A stretch of DNA of 64,000 nucleotides, from NCBI RefSeq assembly GCF_000768555.3, contig NZ_KN293976.1, forward strand, positions 62,001 to 126,000. The letters run 5' to 3'. This stretch comes from Roseovarius mucosus DSM 17069 (GTDB lineage Bacteria > Pseudomonadota > Alphaproteobacteria > Rhodobacterales > Rhodobacteraceae). Under the pieces are notes generated by a model. The model ran no database searches. It saw only the letters and a list, made by a program, of their open reading frames with translations, and had not been told where the DNA came from. A program made the position numbers and the translations under genes. Of the stretch, positions 18,813-29,476 are shown piece by piece. Each line of letters opens with the position of its first letter. Position 1 is the stretch's first letter.

Positions 18813-19208
18813 TCAGAAGAGCGCCGCCAAAAGCATGAGAAGCGTGGCAAGCAGACCCACCGCCCAGATGAAGGAACGCGCGGGGCTAAGCCCGGCGTAA
18901 TAGGCAGGCACATAGAGGATGCGGGCGGCAACGTAGCTATAGGCGCACCAGGCGGTAAAGTGGCTGGACTGGCCAGAGAGGGTGATCACCAGACACGCGA
19001 TGGTAAAGAGGATCAGCCCCTCGAAATGGTTCGAAAGCGCCCGGCCAAGGCGGGCGGTTTGCGGGGAGAGGGGCCGCGGCGGCTCGTGATCGCGCGCGGA
19101 CATCGTGTAGCCCGGCCCAAGCTCGAGATTGGCGGGGATGGCATAGAGGACGAATTGCACGACCTGCCAGAGCGCCGCGAGGGTGAGGGCGGTGAGTTCG
19201 TGGGTCAT
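18813..19208 (-). CDS. MAPEG family membrane protein
   Basis: 131-residue protein with about four hydrophobic helices and the MAPEG pattern (RALSNHFEGLILF, ARILYVPAYYAG), the fold of microsomal glutathione transferase-like proteins; bacterial members are mostly of unknown function. The start ATG 19208 (MTHEL) is preceded by GAGG at good spacing. It is inserted between sucB and lpd, which are usually adjacent or close. Whether it serves the 2-oxoglutarate dehydrogenase complex is unknown. The 142 bases between it and lpd contain a CCTC-CCCC-GAGG mini-hairpin followed by TATTTT on the plus strand, of unclear use. Confidence 0.8.
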   Translation of the reverse strand: MTHELTALTLAALWQVVQFVLYAIPANLELGPGYTMSARDHEPPRPLSPQTARLGRALSNHFEGLILFTIACLVITLSGQSSHFTAWCAYSYVAARILYVPAYYAGLSPARSFIWAVGLLATLLMLLAALF

Positions 19209-19228
19209 TCGGAGCCTCATGCCATGAG

Positions 19229-19281
19229 GTGCGCAATGAATGCACACCCTACGGGGGGTAGGGTGCGCACTTGTTGCGCAC
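19229..19281. repeat. long imperfect inverted repeat after sucB
   Basis: Arms 19229-19252 and 19258-19281 (GTGCGCAA...CACCCTAC against GTAGGGTG...TTGCGCAC) pair at 20 of 24 positions around a five-base G loop. It lies four bases after the sucB stop and just upstream of the MAPEG gene. It could terminate or stabilise the sucAB transcript. It shares the TAGGGTG core with hairpins at 4.81 and 24.78 kb. Confidence 0.6.
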
Positions 19282-19284
19282 CGA

Positions 19285-20799
19285 TTACAGATCCATCAGC
19301 AAGCGGCGGGGATCCTCAAGCGCTTCCTTGACCCGCACGAGGAAGGTCACAGCCCCCTTGCCATCCACGATCCGGTGATCGTAGCTGAGCGCCAGATACA
19401 TCATCGGGCGGATCACCACCTGACCGTTGATCGCCATCGGGCGGTCCTGAATCTTGTGCATCCCCAGAATACCCGATTGCGGCGGGTTCAGGATGGGCGA
19501 GGACATGAGCGAGCCATAGACGCCGCCATTCGAGATGGTGAAGGTGCCGCCCTGCATTTCCGCCATGCTGAGCTTGCCATCACGGGCACGCGCGCCCTTC
19601 TCAGCGATGGCCTTTTCAATCGCGGCAAAGCCCATGGAGTCCACATCGCGGATCACCGGCACGACAAGGCCGGTGGGCGTGCCCGCCGCGATGCCCATAT
19701 GCACGAAGTTCTTGTAGACGATGTCGGTGCCGTCGATCTCGGCATTGACCTCGGGCACCTCTTTCAGGGCATGCACGCAGGCCTTGGTAAAGAAGGACAT
19801 GAAGCCAAGGCGCACGCCGTGCTTCTTGTAGAACTCGTCCTTGTATTGATTGCGCAGCGCCATGACCTCGGTCATGTCCACCTCGTTATAGGTGGTGAGC
19901 ATGGCGGCGGTGTTCTGGCTGTCCTTGAGGCGACGCGCGATGGTCTGGCGCAGCCTCGTCATTTTGACCCGCTCTTCGCGGGCCACATCCTCGGCCGGGG
20001 CGGGCGCGCGTGGCGCCTGAGCGGGGGCAGCGGAAGCGGCGGGGGCCTGTGTGGCGGCGGCTGCAGCGCGGGCCACATCCTCTTTCATCACGCGGCCGTC
20101 GCGGCCCGAACCCTGCACCTGATCACGGCTGAGACCGGCCTCGGCCATGGCTTTCTTGGCCGAGGGCGCATCCTCGACATCCTTGCCACCGGCAGCGGCG
20201 GGCGCTGCGGCCTCTTCGGCCTTGGGGGCTGCGGCGGGAGCAGATGCCCCGGCACCCGAGGACAGGATCGCAAGCTTGCCCCCGGCCTGAACGGTGGAGC
20301 CTTCGGCCGCAAGAATCTCGGTCAGCGTGCCTGCGGCGGGGGCCGGCACCTCGACCGAAACCTTGTCTGTTTCCAGCTCGCACAGCATCTCGTCAGCGGC
20401 GACCTGATCGCCCACCTTCTTGAACCAGGTGGACACGGTGGCCTCGGTCACGCTCTCGCCTAGGGTCGGCACCATTACGTCGACGCTCGCCCCAGAGTCG
20501 GCGCTCTCGGACTTGGCGGGCTTTTCGGATTTCTCGGCCTTTGCCGGGGCAGCCTTGGCCTCACCGGCGGAAATGGTGGCAAGCAGCGCATCAACCCCAA
20601 CGGTCGTGCCCTCTTGGGCCACGATCTCGCCCATGGTGCCTGCGGCGGGGCTGGGCACCTCGACCGTCACCTTGTCGGTTTCCAGCTCGCACAGCATTTC
20701 ATCGGCGGCGACCGGATCGCCGGGTTTCTTGAACCATGTGGCGACAGTCGCCTCGGTCACGGATTCGCCAAGGGTGGGGACGCGGACTTCGGTGGTCAT
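19285..20799 (-). CDS. sucB: 2-oxoglutarate dehydrogenase E2, dihydrolipoyllysine succinyltransferase (two lipoyl domains)
   Basis: 504-residue core of the 2-oxoglutarate dehydrogenase complex. Two lipoyl domains lie in tandem at about residues 1-80 and 106-182, each with the lipoylated lysine in ELETDKV, separated by Ala/Lys/Glu-rich linkers. A peripheral-subunit-binding domain follows at about 210-245, then a catalytic domain from about 275 ending in the active-site motif [10 protein letters not shown]. Many bacterial SucB proteins have a single lipoyl domain. Three bases separate it from sucA and AGGGA precedes its ATG. Confidence 0.95.
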   Translation of the reverse strand: MTTEVRVPTLGESVTEATVATWFKKPGDPVAADEMLCELETDKVTVEVPSPAAGTMGEIVAQEGTTVGVDALLATISAGEAKAAPAKAEKSEKPAKSESADSGASVDVMVPTLGESVTEATVSTWFKKVGDQVAADEMLCELETDKVSVEVPAPAAGTLTEILAAEGSTVQAGGKLAILSSGAGASAPAAAPKAEEAAAPAAAGGKDVEDAPSAKKAMAEAGLSRDQVQGSGRDGRVMKEDVARAAAAATQAPAASAAPAQAPRAPAPAEDVAREERVKMTRLRQTIARRLKDSQNTAAMLTTYNEVDMTEVMALRNQYKDEFYKKHGVRLGFMSFFTKACVHALKEVPEVNAEIDGTDIVYKNFVHMGIAAGTPTGLVVPVIRDVDSMGFAAIEKAIAEKGARARDGKLSMAEMQGGTFTISNGGVYGSLMSSPILNPPQSGILGMHKIQDRPMAINGQVVIRPMMYLALSYDHRIVDGKGAVTFLVRVKEALEDPRRLLMDL

Positions 20800-20802
20800 G
20801 GG

Positions 20803-23763
20803 TTAGTTCCCTTCGATGGTCAGCGCGGCATCGACCAGCGCTTCTTGTTGTGCTTTGTGCTGTTTGGCGAGGCCCGTCGCGGGCGACGCCGAGGCGGGAC
20901 GACCGGCATAGGTGGGCCGCAGATGCTTGGCCTTGATCCGGGTCAGGACCCACTCGATATTGGGCTCGATAAAGGACCATGCCCCCTGGTTCTTGGGCTC
21001 TTCCTGGCACCAGACCATTTCCGCGCCTTTGAAGCGTTCCAGCTCCTTGACCATGGACATGGCCGGGAAAGGATAGAACTGCTCCAGCCGCAGAAGATAG
21101 ACATCGTTGATCCCGCGCGCATCGCGCTCCTCGAGCAGGTCGTAATAGACCTTGCCCGAGCACATCACGACACGGCGAATCTTGTCATCCGCGACCAGCT
21201 TGGTTTCGGAATTGCCGTATTGCGCATCGTCCCACAGGACGCGGTGGAACGAAGAGCCGGTGGTGAACTCTTCGGCCTTGCTCACCGCCAGCTTGTGCCG
21301 CAAGAGCGATTTCGGCGTCATCAGGATGAGCGGCTTGCGGAAGGTGCGATACATCTGGCGGCGCAGGATGTGGAAATAATTGGCCGGTGTGGTGCAATTG
21401 GCCACGATCCAGTTATCCCCGCCACACATGGTCAGGAACCGCTCGAGACGGGCCGAGGAATGTTCCGGCCCCTGCCCTTCATAGCCATGCGGCAAAAGGC
21501 AGACGAGACCCGACATGCGCAGCCATTTCGATTCCCCCGACGAAATGAACTGATCGAACATGATCTGCGCGCCATTGGCGAAATCGCCAAACTGCGCCTC
21601 CCAGAGGGTAAGCGCGTTGGGTTCGGCCAGCGAATAGCCATATTCAAAGCCAAGAACCGCGTATTCCGAAAGCATCGAATCGATGACCTCGTAATGTGCC
21701 TGCCCTTCGCGGATATGGTTCAGCGGGTAATAGCGATCTTCGTTATCCTGATGGATCAGGCCGGAATGCCGCTGAGAGAAGGTGCCGCGCGTGCAATCCT
21801 GCCCCGAGAGACGGACGCGATACCCCTCGGTCAGAAGCGAGCCAAAGGCCAGCGCCTCGGCCGTTGCCCAGTCAAAGCCGCTGCCGGTCTCAAGCATTTT
21901 CGCCTTGGATTCAAGCAACCGCTCAACCGTCTTGTGGAGCGGGAAACCTTCGGGCGCGGTGCTGAGCGCACGGCCCACTTCGGCCAGGGTCTCGGGCTTG
22001 ATCGCGGTCTCGCCGCGCTCATACTTGCCGCGATGGGCGTTCAGATCGGCCCATTTGCCATCCAGCCAGTCGGCCTTGTTCGGGCGGTAATCCTTGCCCG
22101 CCTCGAACTCATCCGCGAGATAGGCTTGGAACGCGGTTTTCATGTCCTCGATTTCCCCCTCGGGAATGAGGCCATCCTTGACCAGCCGCTCGGTATAGAG
22201 GCTGAGTGTGGTTTTCTGCTGCTTGATCTTTTTATACATCACCGGGTTGGTGAACATAGGCTCATCGCCTTCGTTATGCCCGAAGCGGCGATAGCAGATC
22301 ATGTCGATCACCACGTCCTTGTGGAATTTCTGGCGGAATTCCGTGGCGACGCGGGCGGCATGGACGCAGGCCTCGGGATCGTCCCCGTTAACATGGAAAA
22401 TCGGCGCCTCGACCATCAGCGCAATGTCAGTCGGATAGGGCGATGACCGGCTGAAATGCGGTGCAGTGGTAAAGCCGATCTGGTTGTTCACCACGATATG
22501 AATGGTGCCGCCGGTGCGATGCCCCTTGAGGCCCGACAGACCGAAACACTCGGCCACAACGCCCTGACCGGCAAAGGCCGCATCGCCATGCAAGAGGATC
22601 GGCAACACCTTGGTGCGGTCGGTGTCGTTCAACTGGTCCTGCTTGGCGCGGACCTTGCCCAGAACCACCGGGTTGACCGCCTCGAGGTGGCTGGGATTGG
22701 CGGTCAGGCTGAGGTGCACCTTGTTGCCGTCGAATTCGCGATCCGACGAGGCGCCAAGATGGTATTTCACATCGCCCGATCCATCGACCTCTTCGGGCTT
22801 GAAGCTGCCGCCCTGAAACTCGTTGAAAATCGCGCGGTAAGGCTTGCCCATCACATTGGCCAGCACCGACAGGCGACCACGGTGCGGCATGCCGATCACG
22901 ATGTCCTGCACGCCCAACTGGCCACCGCGCTTGATGATCTGCTCCATCGCAGGGATGAGGCTCTCGCCGCCATCCAGACCAAAGCGCTTGGTGCCCATGT
23001 ATTTCACATGCAGGTATTTCTCAAAACCTTCGGCCTCGACCAGCTTGTTCAGGATCGCCTTGCGCCCATTGCGGGTAAAGGTGATTTCCTTGTCATAGCC
23101 CTCGATCCGCTCTTTCAGCCAGGCAGATTCCTCGGGGTCGGAAATATGCATGTATTGCAGCGCGAAGGTGCCGCAATAGGTGCGTTTGACGATGGCGAGG
23201 ATCTCGCGCAGGCTGGCAATTTGCAGGCCCAGCACGTTGTCGATAAAGATCGGGCGATCCATGTCGATTTCGGTGAACCCATAGGATTTCGGATCGAGCT
23301 CCGGGCGGTTCGGCGTCTCGCGCAGACCCAGCGGATCAAGGTCGGCGGCCAAGTGCCCCCGGATGCGGTAGGCGCGAATGAGCATCAGCGCGCGCACGGA
23401 ATCGAGCACGGCGCGTTTCACGTCCTCGTCGGTCAGGCTCACGCCCTTCTCAGCGGCCTTGGCGGCGATCTTCTTGCCCGCATCCTTCAATTCAGGCTCG
23501 GCGGGCCATTCCCCCGTCAGCGCCGCGGTCAGGTCATCCGACGGCATGGGGGGCCAATCGGCGCGCGCCCAAGAGGGGCCAGCGGCCTCGGCCTTTACAT
23601 CGTCATCACCATCGCCCAGCGCGTCGAAAAAGCTTTTCCACGCCGCGTCGACCGCGTTCGGGTCATTGGCATAGCGCGCATAAAGCTGTTCGAGATACTC
23701 GGCATTATGCCCCTGCATGAAGGAGGAGGCATGAAACTGGTCGTTGGGGGATTGGTCGGTCAT
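20803..23763 (-). CDS. sucA: 2-oxoglutarate dehydrogenase E1 component
   Basis: 986-residue thiamine-diphosphate enzyme that decarboxylates 2-oxoglutarate and transfers the succinyl group to SucB. The N-terminus (SSFMQGHNAEYLEQLYARY) is the E1o segment that binds E2. The ThDP-binding stretch includes GDAAFAGQGVVAE, followed by NNQIGFTT. The C-terminal transketolase-like half contains RHSGLIHQDN and the LLPHGYEGQGPEHSSARLER segment. Length and order are normal for the family. AAGGA precedes ATG 23763. It is transcribed after sucD across a GC-rich inverted repeat. Confidence 0.96.
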   Translation of the reverse strand: MTDQSPNDQFHASSFMQGHNAEYLEQLYARYANDPNAVDAAWKSFFDALGDGDDDVKAEAAGPSWARADWPPMPSDDLTAALTGEWPAEPELKDAGKKIAAKAAEKGVSLTDEDVKRAVLDSVRALMLIRAYRIRGHLAADLDPLGLRETPNRPELDPKSYGFTEIDMDRPIFIDNVLGLQIASLREILAIVKRTYCGTFALQYMHISDPEESAWLKERIEGYDKEITFTRNGRKAILNKLVEAEGFEKYLHVKYMGTKRFGLDGGESLIPAMEQIIKRGGQLGVQDIVIGMPHRGRLSVLANVMGKPYRAIFNEFQGGSFKPEEVDGSGDVKYHLGASSDREFDGNKVHLSLTANPSHLEAVNPVVLGKVRAKQDQLNDTDRTKVLPILLHGDAAFAGQGVVAECFGLSGLKGHRTGGTIHIVVNNQIGFTTAPHFSRSSPYPTDIALMVEAPIFHVNGDDPEACVHAARVATEFRQKFHKDVVIDMICYRRFGHNEGDEPMFTNPVMYKKIKQQKTTLSLYTERLVKDGLIPEGEIEDMKTAFQAYLADEFEAGKDYRPNKADWLDGKWADLNAHRGKYERGETAIKPETLAEVGRALSTAPEGFPLHKTVERLLESKAKMLETGSGFDWATAEALAFGSLLTEGYRVRLSGQDCTRGTFSQRHSGLIHQDNEDRYYPLNHIREGQAHYEVIDSMLSEYAVLGFEYGYSLAEPNALTLWEAQFGDFANGAQIMFDQFISSGESKWLRMSGLVCLLPHGYEGQGPEHSSARLERFLTMCGGDNWIVANCTTPANYFHILRRQMYRTFRKPLILMTPKSLLRHKLAVSKAEEFTTGSSFHRVLWDDAQYGNSETKLVADDKIRRVVMCSGKVYYDLLEERDARGINDVYLLRLEQFYPFPAMSMVKELERFKGAEMVWCQEEPKNQGAWSFIEPNIEWVLTRIKAKHLRPTYAGRPASASPATGLAKQHKAQQEALVDAALTIEGN

Positions 23764-23788
23764 GTCAGATGTCCTTTTCGCAACACAT

Positions 23789-23843
23789 CCCGGGCCTGAC
23801 CCGGGATCACCCAGCCGCGCAGGGGCCCCGGGTCAGGCCCGGG
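23789..23843. repeat. perfect 17-bp inverted repeat (CCCGGGCCTGA-type) between sucD and sucA
   Basis: Arms 23789-23805 and 23827-23843 are exact reverse complements of 17 bp, each internally near-symmetric (CCCGGG at both ends). The same family of element occurs at 38440-38497 and, degraded, near 46.1 kb. Within the suc transcript it would fold into a very stable hairpin that might affect relative sucD/sucA expression. Confidence 0.75.
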
Positions 23844-23861
23844 GCGCGCGCGAACGGGCCT

Positions 23862-24743
23862 TTAGCCAATCGCCTTGAGCACGGCTTCGCCGAGGCCAGC
23901 GGGGCTTTCTGCCACGGTGATGCCGGCGGATTTCATGGCCTCGATCTTGCTCTCGGCGTCGCCCTTGCCGCCCGCGACGATGGCGCCGGCGTGGCCCATG
24001 CGGCGGCCCGGCGGGGCGGTGCGCCCGGCGATAAAGCCTGCGACAGGTTTCTTGCGCCCGCGTTTGGCCTCGTCTTTCAGGAACTGCGCCGCTTCTTCTT
24101 CCGCGCTGCCGCCGATTTCGCCGATCATGATGATCGACTGCGTTTCGTCATCGGCCAGGAACCATTCCAGCACGTCGATATGTTCGGTGCCCTTGATCGG
24201 GTCGCCGCCGATGCCCACGCAGGTCGATTGGCCAAGGCCCACATCCGAGGTCTGCTTGACCGCCTCATAGGTGAGCGTGCCCGAGCGGCTGACCACGCCG
24301 ACGCTGCCGCGCCGGTGGATATGGCCGGGCATGATGCCGATCTTGCAGGCCTCGGGCGTGATGATGCCGGGGCAGTTCGGGCCGATGAGGCGCGATTTGC
24401 TGCCCTCCAGCGCCCGCTTGACGCGCATCATGTCGAGCACCGGAATGCCTTCGGTGATGCAGACAATGAGCTCCATCTCGGCATCAATCGCCTCGAGGAT
24501 ACTGTCGGCGGCGAAGGGCGGCGGCACGTAGATGACGCTCGCGTTGGCCTCTGTCACATGCTTGGCCTCATGCACCGAGTTGAACACGGGCAGGTCGAGA
24601 TGCGTCGTGCCACCCTTGCCGGGGGTGACGCCGCCGACCATCTGGGTGCCATAAGCGATGGCCTGTTCGGAGTGGAATGTGCCCTGAGAGCCGGTGAGGC
24701 CCTGACAGATTACCTTGGTGTGTTTGTCGACGAGGACTGCCAT
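23862..24743 (-). CDS. sucD: succinyl-CoA synthetase alpha subunit
   Basis: 293-residue alpha subunit of succinate-CoA ligase. It carries the CoA-binding Rossmann fold ([17 protein letters not shown] near residue 12) and the phosphorylated histidine in [10 protein letters not shown] (around residue 250). With SucC it couples succinyl-CoA cleavage to substrate-level nucleoside triphosphate formation. The ribosome site AGGAGA is 9 bases before ATG 24743. It is 59 bases after sucC, with a small hairpin in the gap. Confidence 0.95.
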   Translation of the reverse strand: MAVLVDKHTKVICQGLTGSQGTFHSEQAIAYGTQMVGGVTPGKGGTTHLDLPVFNSVHEAKHVTEANASVIYVPPPFAADSILEAIDAEMELIVCITEGIPVLDMMRVKRALEGSKSRLIGPNCPGIITPEACKIGIMPGHIHRRGSVGVVSRSGTLTYEAVKQTSDVGLGQSTCVGIGGDPIKGTEHIDVLEWFLADDETQSIIMIGEIGGSAEEEAAQFLKDEAKRGRKKPVAGFIAGRTAPPGRRMGHAGAIVAGGKGDAESKIEAMKSAGITVAESPAGLGEAVLKAIG

Positions 24744-24776
24744 TTTGGCGTTCTCCTGTAATGAATTCGCGGGGGA

Positions 24777-24794
24777 GGTGGGTTGGCACCCACC
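24777..24794. repeat. small hairpin between sucC and sucD
   Basis: GGTGGGT (24777-24783) pairs with ACCCACC (24788-24794) across a 4-base loop, followed by CTACGGG. It resembles the CACCCACC/TAGGGTGGGTG elements near 4.81 kb. It lies in the 59-base sucC-sucD gap. Confidence 0.5.
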
Positions 24795-24802
24795 CTACGG
24801 GA

Positions 24803-25996
24803 TCAGCCCTTGACGGCTTTCACAATCTTCTGCGCGCCGTCCTTGAGGTCGTCGGCGGCAATCACGTCGAGGCCGGAGGTGTTGATGATCTCCTTGCCCT
24901 TTTCGACATTGGTGCCTTCGAGACGGACCACGAGCGGCACTTTCAGCCCCACCTCCTTGACGGCAGCCACCACGCCCTCGGCGATCACATCGCAGCGCAT
25001 GATGCCGCCAAAGATATTGACGAGGATGCCCTTCACTTGCGGGTCGGAGGTGATGATCTTGAAGGCCTCGGTGACCTTTTCCTTGGTCGCCCCGCCGCCC
25101 ACGTCGAGGAAATTGGCAGGCTCGGCGCCGTAAAGCTTGATGATGTCCATCGTCGCCATCGCGAGGCCCGCGCCATTGACCATGCAGCCGATCTCGCCAT
25201 CGAGCGCGATATAGTTGAGGTCGTATTTCGAGGCTTCCAGTTCCTTGGGGTCTTCTTCCGAAGTGTCGCGCAACTCGGCGATATCCGCGTGCCGGTAAAT
25301 GGCGTTGGAATCAAACCCCATCTTGGCGTCAAGGCATTTCAGATCGCCCTTGTCCGACACGATCAGCGGATTGATCTCGAGCATCTCCATGTCCTTGTCG
25401 AGGAAGAGCTTGTAGAGGATACCCATCAGGTTGACGCATTGCTTGACCTGACCGCCGGTGAGCCCAAGGTTGAACGCGATGCGGCGACCATGGAACGGCT
25501 GATAGCCGGTCGCAGGATCGACGCTGAACGACAGGATCTTTTCAGGCGTCTTTTCGGCGACTTCCTCGATATCCATCCCGCCCTCGGTCGAGCAGACAAA
25601 GGACACGCGGCTGGTCTGACGATCCACCAGAAGCGCCAAGTACATCTCGGTCTGAATACCCGATCCATCCTCGATATAGATGCGGTTGACCTGCTTGCCC
25701 GCCGGTCCGGTCTGTTTGGTTACAAGAGTGCGGCCCAGCATGCGCTTGGCCTCTTCGGCGGCTTCTTCCACGGAACGGGCCAGACGCACACCACCGGCTT
25801 CACCGGCGCCTGCCTCTTTGAACTTGCCCTTGCCACGGCCACCGGCGTGGATCTGCGCCTTGACCACCCAAACGGGGCCATCGAGCGCGCCTGCGGCGGT
25901 CTTGGCCTCTTCGCCGCGCAGAACGACGCGGCCATCCGACACCGGGGCGCCGTAAGAGCGAAGCAGGGCTTTCGCCTGATACTCATGGATATTCAT
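24803..25996 (-). CDS. sucC: succinyl-CoA synthetase beta subunit (ADP-forming type)
   Basis: 397-residue ATP-grasp subunit, standard length. It starts [27 protein letters not shown] and the nucleotide-binding LEINPLIV follow, and [13 protein letters not shown] near the C-terminus contacts the alpha subunit. ATG 25996 matches the family start, while in-frame codons upstream read through regulatory DNA and are rejected. Its ribosome site GGGA lies inside a predicted leader hairpin (26001-26028). It is first in the sucCDAB run, with its own apparent promoter and a large palindrome upstream. Confidence 0.95.
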   Translation of the reverse strand: MNIHEYQAKALLRSYGAPVSDGRVVLRGEEAKTAAGALDGPVWVVKAQIHAGGRGKGKFKEAGAGEAGGVRLARSVEEAAEEAKRMLGRTLVTKQTGPAGKQVNRIYIEDGSGIQTEMYLALLVDRQTSRVSFVCSTEGGMDIEEVAEKTPEKILSFSVDPATGYQPFHGRRIAFNLGLTGGQVKQCVNLMGILYKLFLDKDMEMLEINPLIVSDKGDLKCLDAKMGFDSNAIYRHADIAELRDTSEEDPKELEASKYDLNYIALDGEIGCMVNGAGLAMATMDIIKLYGAEPANFLDVGGGATKEKVTEAFKIITSDPQVKGILVNIFGGIMRCDVIAEGVVAAVKEVGLKVPLVVRLEGTNVEKGKEIINTSGLDVIAADDLKDGAQKIVKAVKG

Positions 25997-26000
25997 CAAA

Positions 26001-26028
26001 CTGTCCCGTTTTGCTGCGATTGGGACAG
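26001..26028 (-). promoter_or_regulatory. sucC leader hairpin covering the ribosome site
   Basis: CTGTCCC (26001-26007) and GGGACAG (26022-26028) form a 7-bp stem. On the sucC transcript the arm nearest the gene is GGGACAG, four bases before the ATG, so folding would hide the Shine-Dalgarno sequence. A regulatory effect is inferred, not shown. Confidence 0.4.
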
Positions 26029-26050
26029 GGTGTGGCATATATCCTGCGGC

Positions 26051-26079
26051 GATATAAATCGTTTTTTGCGGAATGGCAG
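26051..26079 (-). promoter_or_regulatory. candidate sigma70-type promoter for sucC
   Basis: On the minus strand CTGCCA (26079-26074) and TATATC (26056-26051) are spaced by 17 bases. The mdh terminator lies upstream, so sucC needs a promoter in this gap. The -35 matches the consensus at only 4 of 6 positions. Confidence 0.4.
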
Positions 26080-26098
26080 GTTTTGGTGCGAAAATCGT

Positions 26099-26139
26099 CA
26101 TTTTGTGATCACACGGATAAATCGTGTGATCACAAAATG
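26099..26139. promoter_or_regulatory. 41-bp palindromic operator candidate upstream of sucC
   Basis: Perfect 17-bp arms (26099-26115 and 26123-26139) around a 7-base centre (GATAAAT). Each arm contains the self-symmetric decamer TGTGATCACA (26104-26113 and 26125-26134). Their centres are 21 bp apart, two helical turns, as expected for two cooperating dimers on one DNA face. The sites lie about 60 and 80 bp upstream of the predicted sucC start point. The regulator is unknown. Confidence 0.6.
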
Positions 26140-26162
26140 GAAATCGGCCCGTGCCTCGGGCC

Positions 26163-26198
26163 AAAAAGAATCAGGGCCGAACGTGTGTCGGCCCTGAT
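26163..26198 (-). terminator. rho-independent terminator of mdh
   Basis: An 11-bp perfect stem (ATCAGGGCCGA at 26170-26180 with TCGGCCCTGAT at 26188-26198) and 7-base loop are followed, on the minus strand, by TCTTTTTGG. It sits 24 bases after the mdh stop. Confidence 0.85.
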
Positions 26199-26221
26199 GC
26201 AGAAGCGTTGACCGCAGGAGA

Positions 26222-28089
<1,868 letters not shown>

Positions 28090-28094
28090 GCGTT

Positions 28095-28400
28095 CTAGGC
28101 CCCCTTGCCGGGCTTCGGCTCGGTTTCGGCGGTGGGCTCATAGGCCTGACCGCTGGCGACAAGGCAGGTGACACCATCGCTGCCCGTCACCGTGATGGTC
28201 CAACTGCCCGACGTGCCGCTGGCAAAGACCTCGACCACCATGTTGTTGGCGCCCAGCCCCACGGATTGCCGCGTCTCACCATAGGCATCGGCCAAGCGCT
28301 GCACCACCATGTCGCGCGGCGCGCAAGCCCCGGTTTGCGCCTGCGCCGGGGCATATGCCAGCACCACCGCGCTCAGACCGGCCATCACTGTCTTGATCAT
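28095..28400 (-). CDS. small secreted protein of unknown function
   Basis: 101 residues beginning with a clear signal peptide (hydrophobic core residues 4-16, cleavage expected after AQA near 21). The mature part is about 80 residues with two cysteines (in GACAPRD and VTCLVASG) that could form one disulfide, and ends in a charged Pro/Glu/Lys tail. I do not recognise a named family. It is convergent with the TSUP gene, with only five bases between the stops. Confidence 0.75.
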   Translation of the reverse strand: MIKTVMAGLSAVVLAYAPAQAQTGACAPRDMVVQRLADAYGETRQSVGLGANNMVVEVFASGTSGSWTITVTGSDGVTCLVASGQAYEPTAETEPKPGKGA

Positions 28401-28610
28401 CAGTCACCCTTTCTCTTGGGTTGGCCCCCCGGCCGTCGCGCGCCCATCATGCCGAAAGAGTGATGAACAAGGGGTTAATGAGCCCGGACGCCGCACCGAA
28501 GCCACCGCATCGCTGCATCGCGGCGAGAAATCGCTTGAACATTTCCGCCGAAAAATGCCATTCCTGCGCAAGATTATTACCACAGCCAGAATCCATCAAA
28601 GGGAAGACCC

Positions 28611-29471
28611 ATGGACAGCAGCATGCATCCCTACCGTTCGGTGCTATATATCCCCGGCTCGAAAGAGCGCGGGCTAGAAAAGGCGCGCGACCTGCCCACC
28701 GACGCGATCATCTTTGATCTCGAGGATGCGGTAGCGCCCGATGCCAAGGCGGCCGCACGCGCCACGCTGGTCGAGGCGCTGCGCCAGGGCGGCTATGGCT
28801 ATCGCTACAAGATCGTGCGGATCAACGCGCTCACGACCGAATGGGGGCTGGAGGATGCGCGCGCGCTGCGCGACGCGGGCGCCGACGCCATTCTTCTGCC
28901 CAAGGTCAACACGCCCTCGGATGTTGACAACCTTTCGGATGTGATCGGCTCTGATCTGCCCATCTGGACCATGATGGAAACGCCCGTCAGCGTGTTCAAC
29001 GCCCGCGAAATCGCGGCGCATCGGCAGGTGACGGGCCTTGTGGCCGGCACCAATGACCTGATCAAGGATCTGGGCTGCCGGGTGCGCGCCGACCGCATGC
29101 CGCTCTGGGCCTCGCTCCAGATGATCGTGATGGCGGCGCGCGCGGCGCGGATCGTGGCGGTGGACGGGGTCTACAACCGCTTTCGCGATGGGGACGGGCT
29201 CAAGTTCGAATGTGAACAGGGCCGCGACCTCGGGTTTGACGGCAAAACACTGATCCATCCCGCCCAGCTGGAAATCGCCAATACCGCCTTTGCCCCCACC
29301 AATTCCGAAATTGAACTGGCGGGACGCCAGATCGCAGCCTATGAAGAAAGCCGCGCCTCAGGTCAGGGGATTGCCGTGGTGGACGGGCAGATTGTCGAAA
29401 ACCTGCACGTCGTGTCCGCACAGCGCATTCTGGCCAAAGCTCAGGCGATACGGGAAATGGCAGCGGAGTAG
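28611..29471 (+). CDS. mcl2: CoA ester lyase family; probable (3S)-malyl-CoA thioesterase
   Basis: 286-residue HpcH/HpaI-citrate lyase beta family protein (SVLYIPGSKER, FDLEDAVAPDAKAAAR, MMETPVSVFNAREIA, GFDGKTLIHPAQLEIAN). The family contains malyl-CoA lyases and thioesterases. The short length and the FRSVLYIPGSKER-like N-terminus resemble Rhodobacter sphaeroides Mcl2, which hydrolyses (3S)-malyl-CoA to malate in the ethylmalonyl-CoA pathway, more than the longer Mcl1 lyase. The gene mch lies three genes downstream, supporting that pathway. AAGGGAAG precedes ATG 28611. The 210 bases upstream hold no convincing gene and presumably the operon promoter. Confidence 0.83.
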   Translation: MDSSMHPYRSVLYIPGSKERGLEKARDLPTDAIIFDLEDAVAPDAKAAARATLVEALRQGGYGYRYKIVRINALTTEWGLEDARALRDAGADAILLPKVNTPSDVDNLSDVIGSDLPIWTMMETPVSVFNAREIAAHRQVTGLVAGTNDLIKDLGCRVRADRMPLWASLQMIVMAARAARIVAVDGVYNRFRDGDGLKFECEQGRDLGFDGKTLIHPAQLEIANTAFAPTNSEIELAGRQIAAYEESRASGQGIAVVDGQIVENLHVVSAQRILAKAQAIREMAAE

Positions 29472-29476
29472 CACCC

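Noticed and set aside
26104..26134. Reading the sucC decamers as CRP/FNR sites
   Set aside because: CRP-type sites have a 6-base gap between TGTGA and TCACA; here the half-sites abut with no gap, so a different regulator is more likely.
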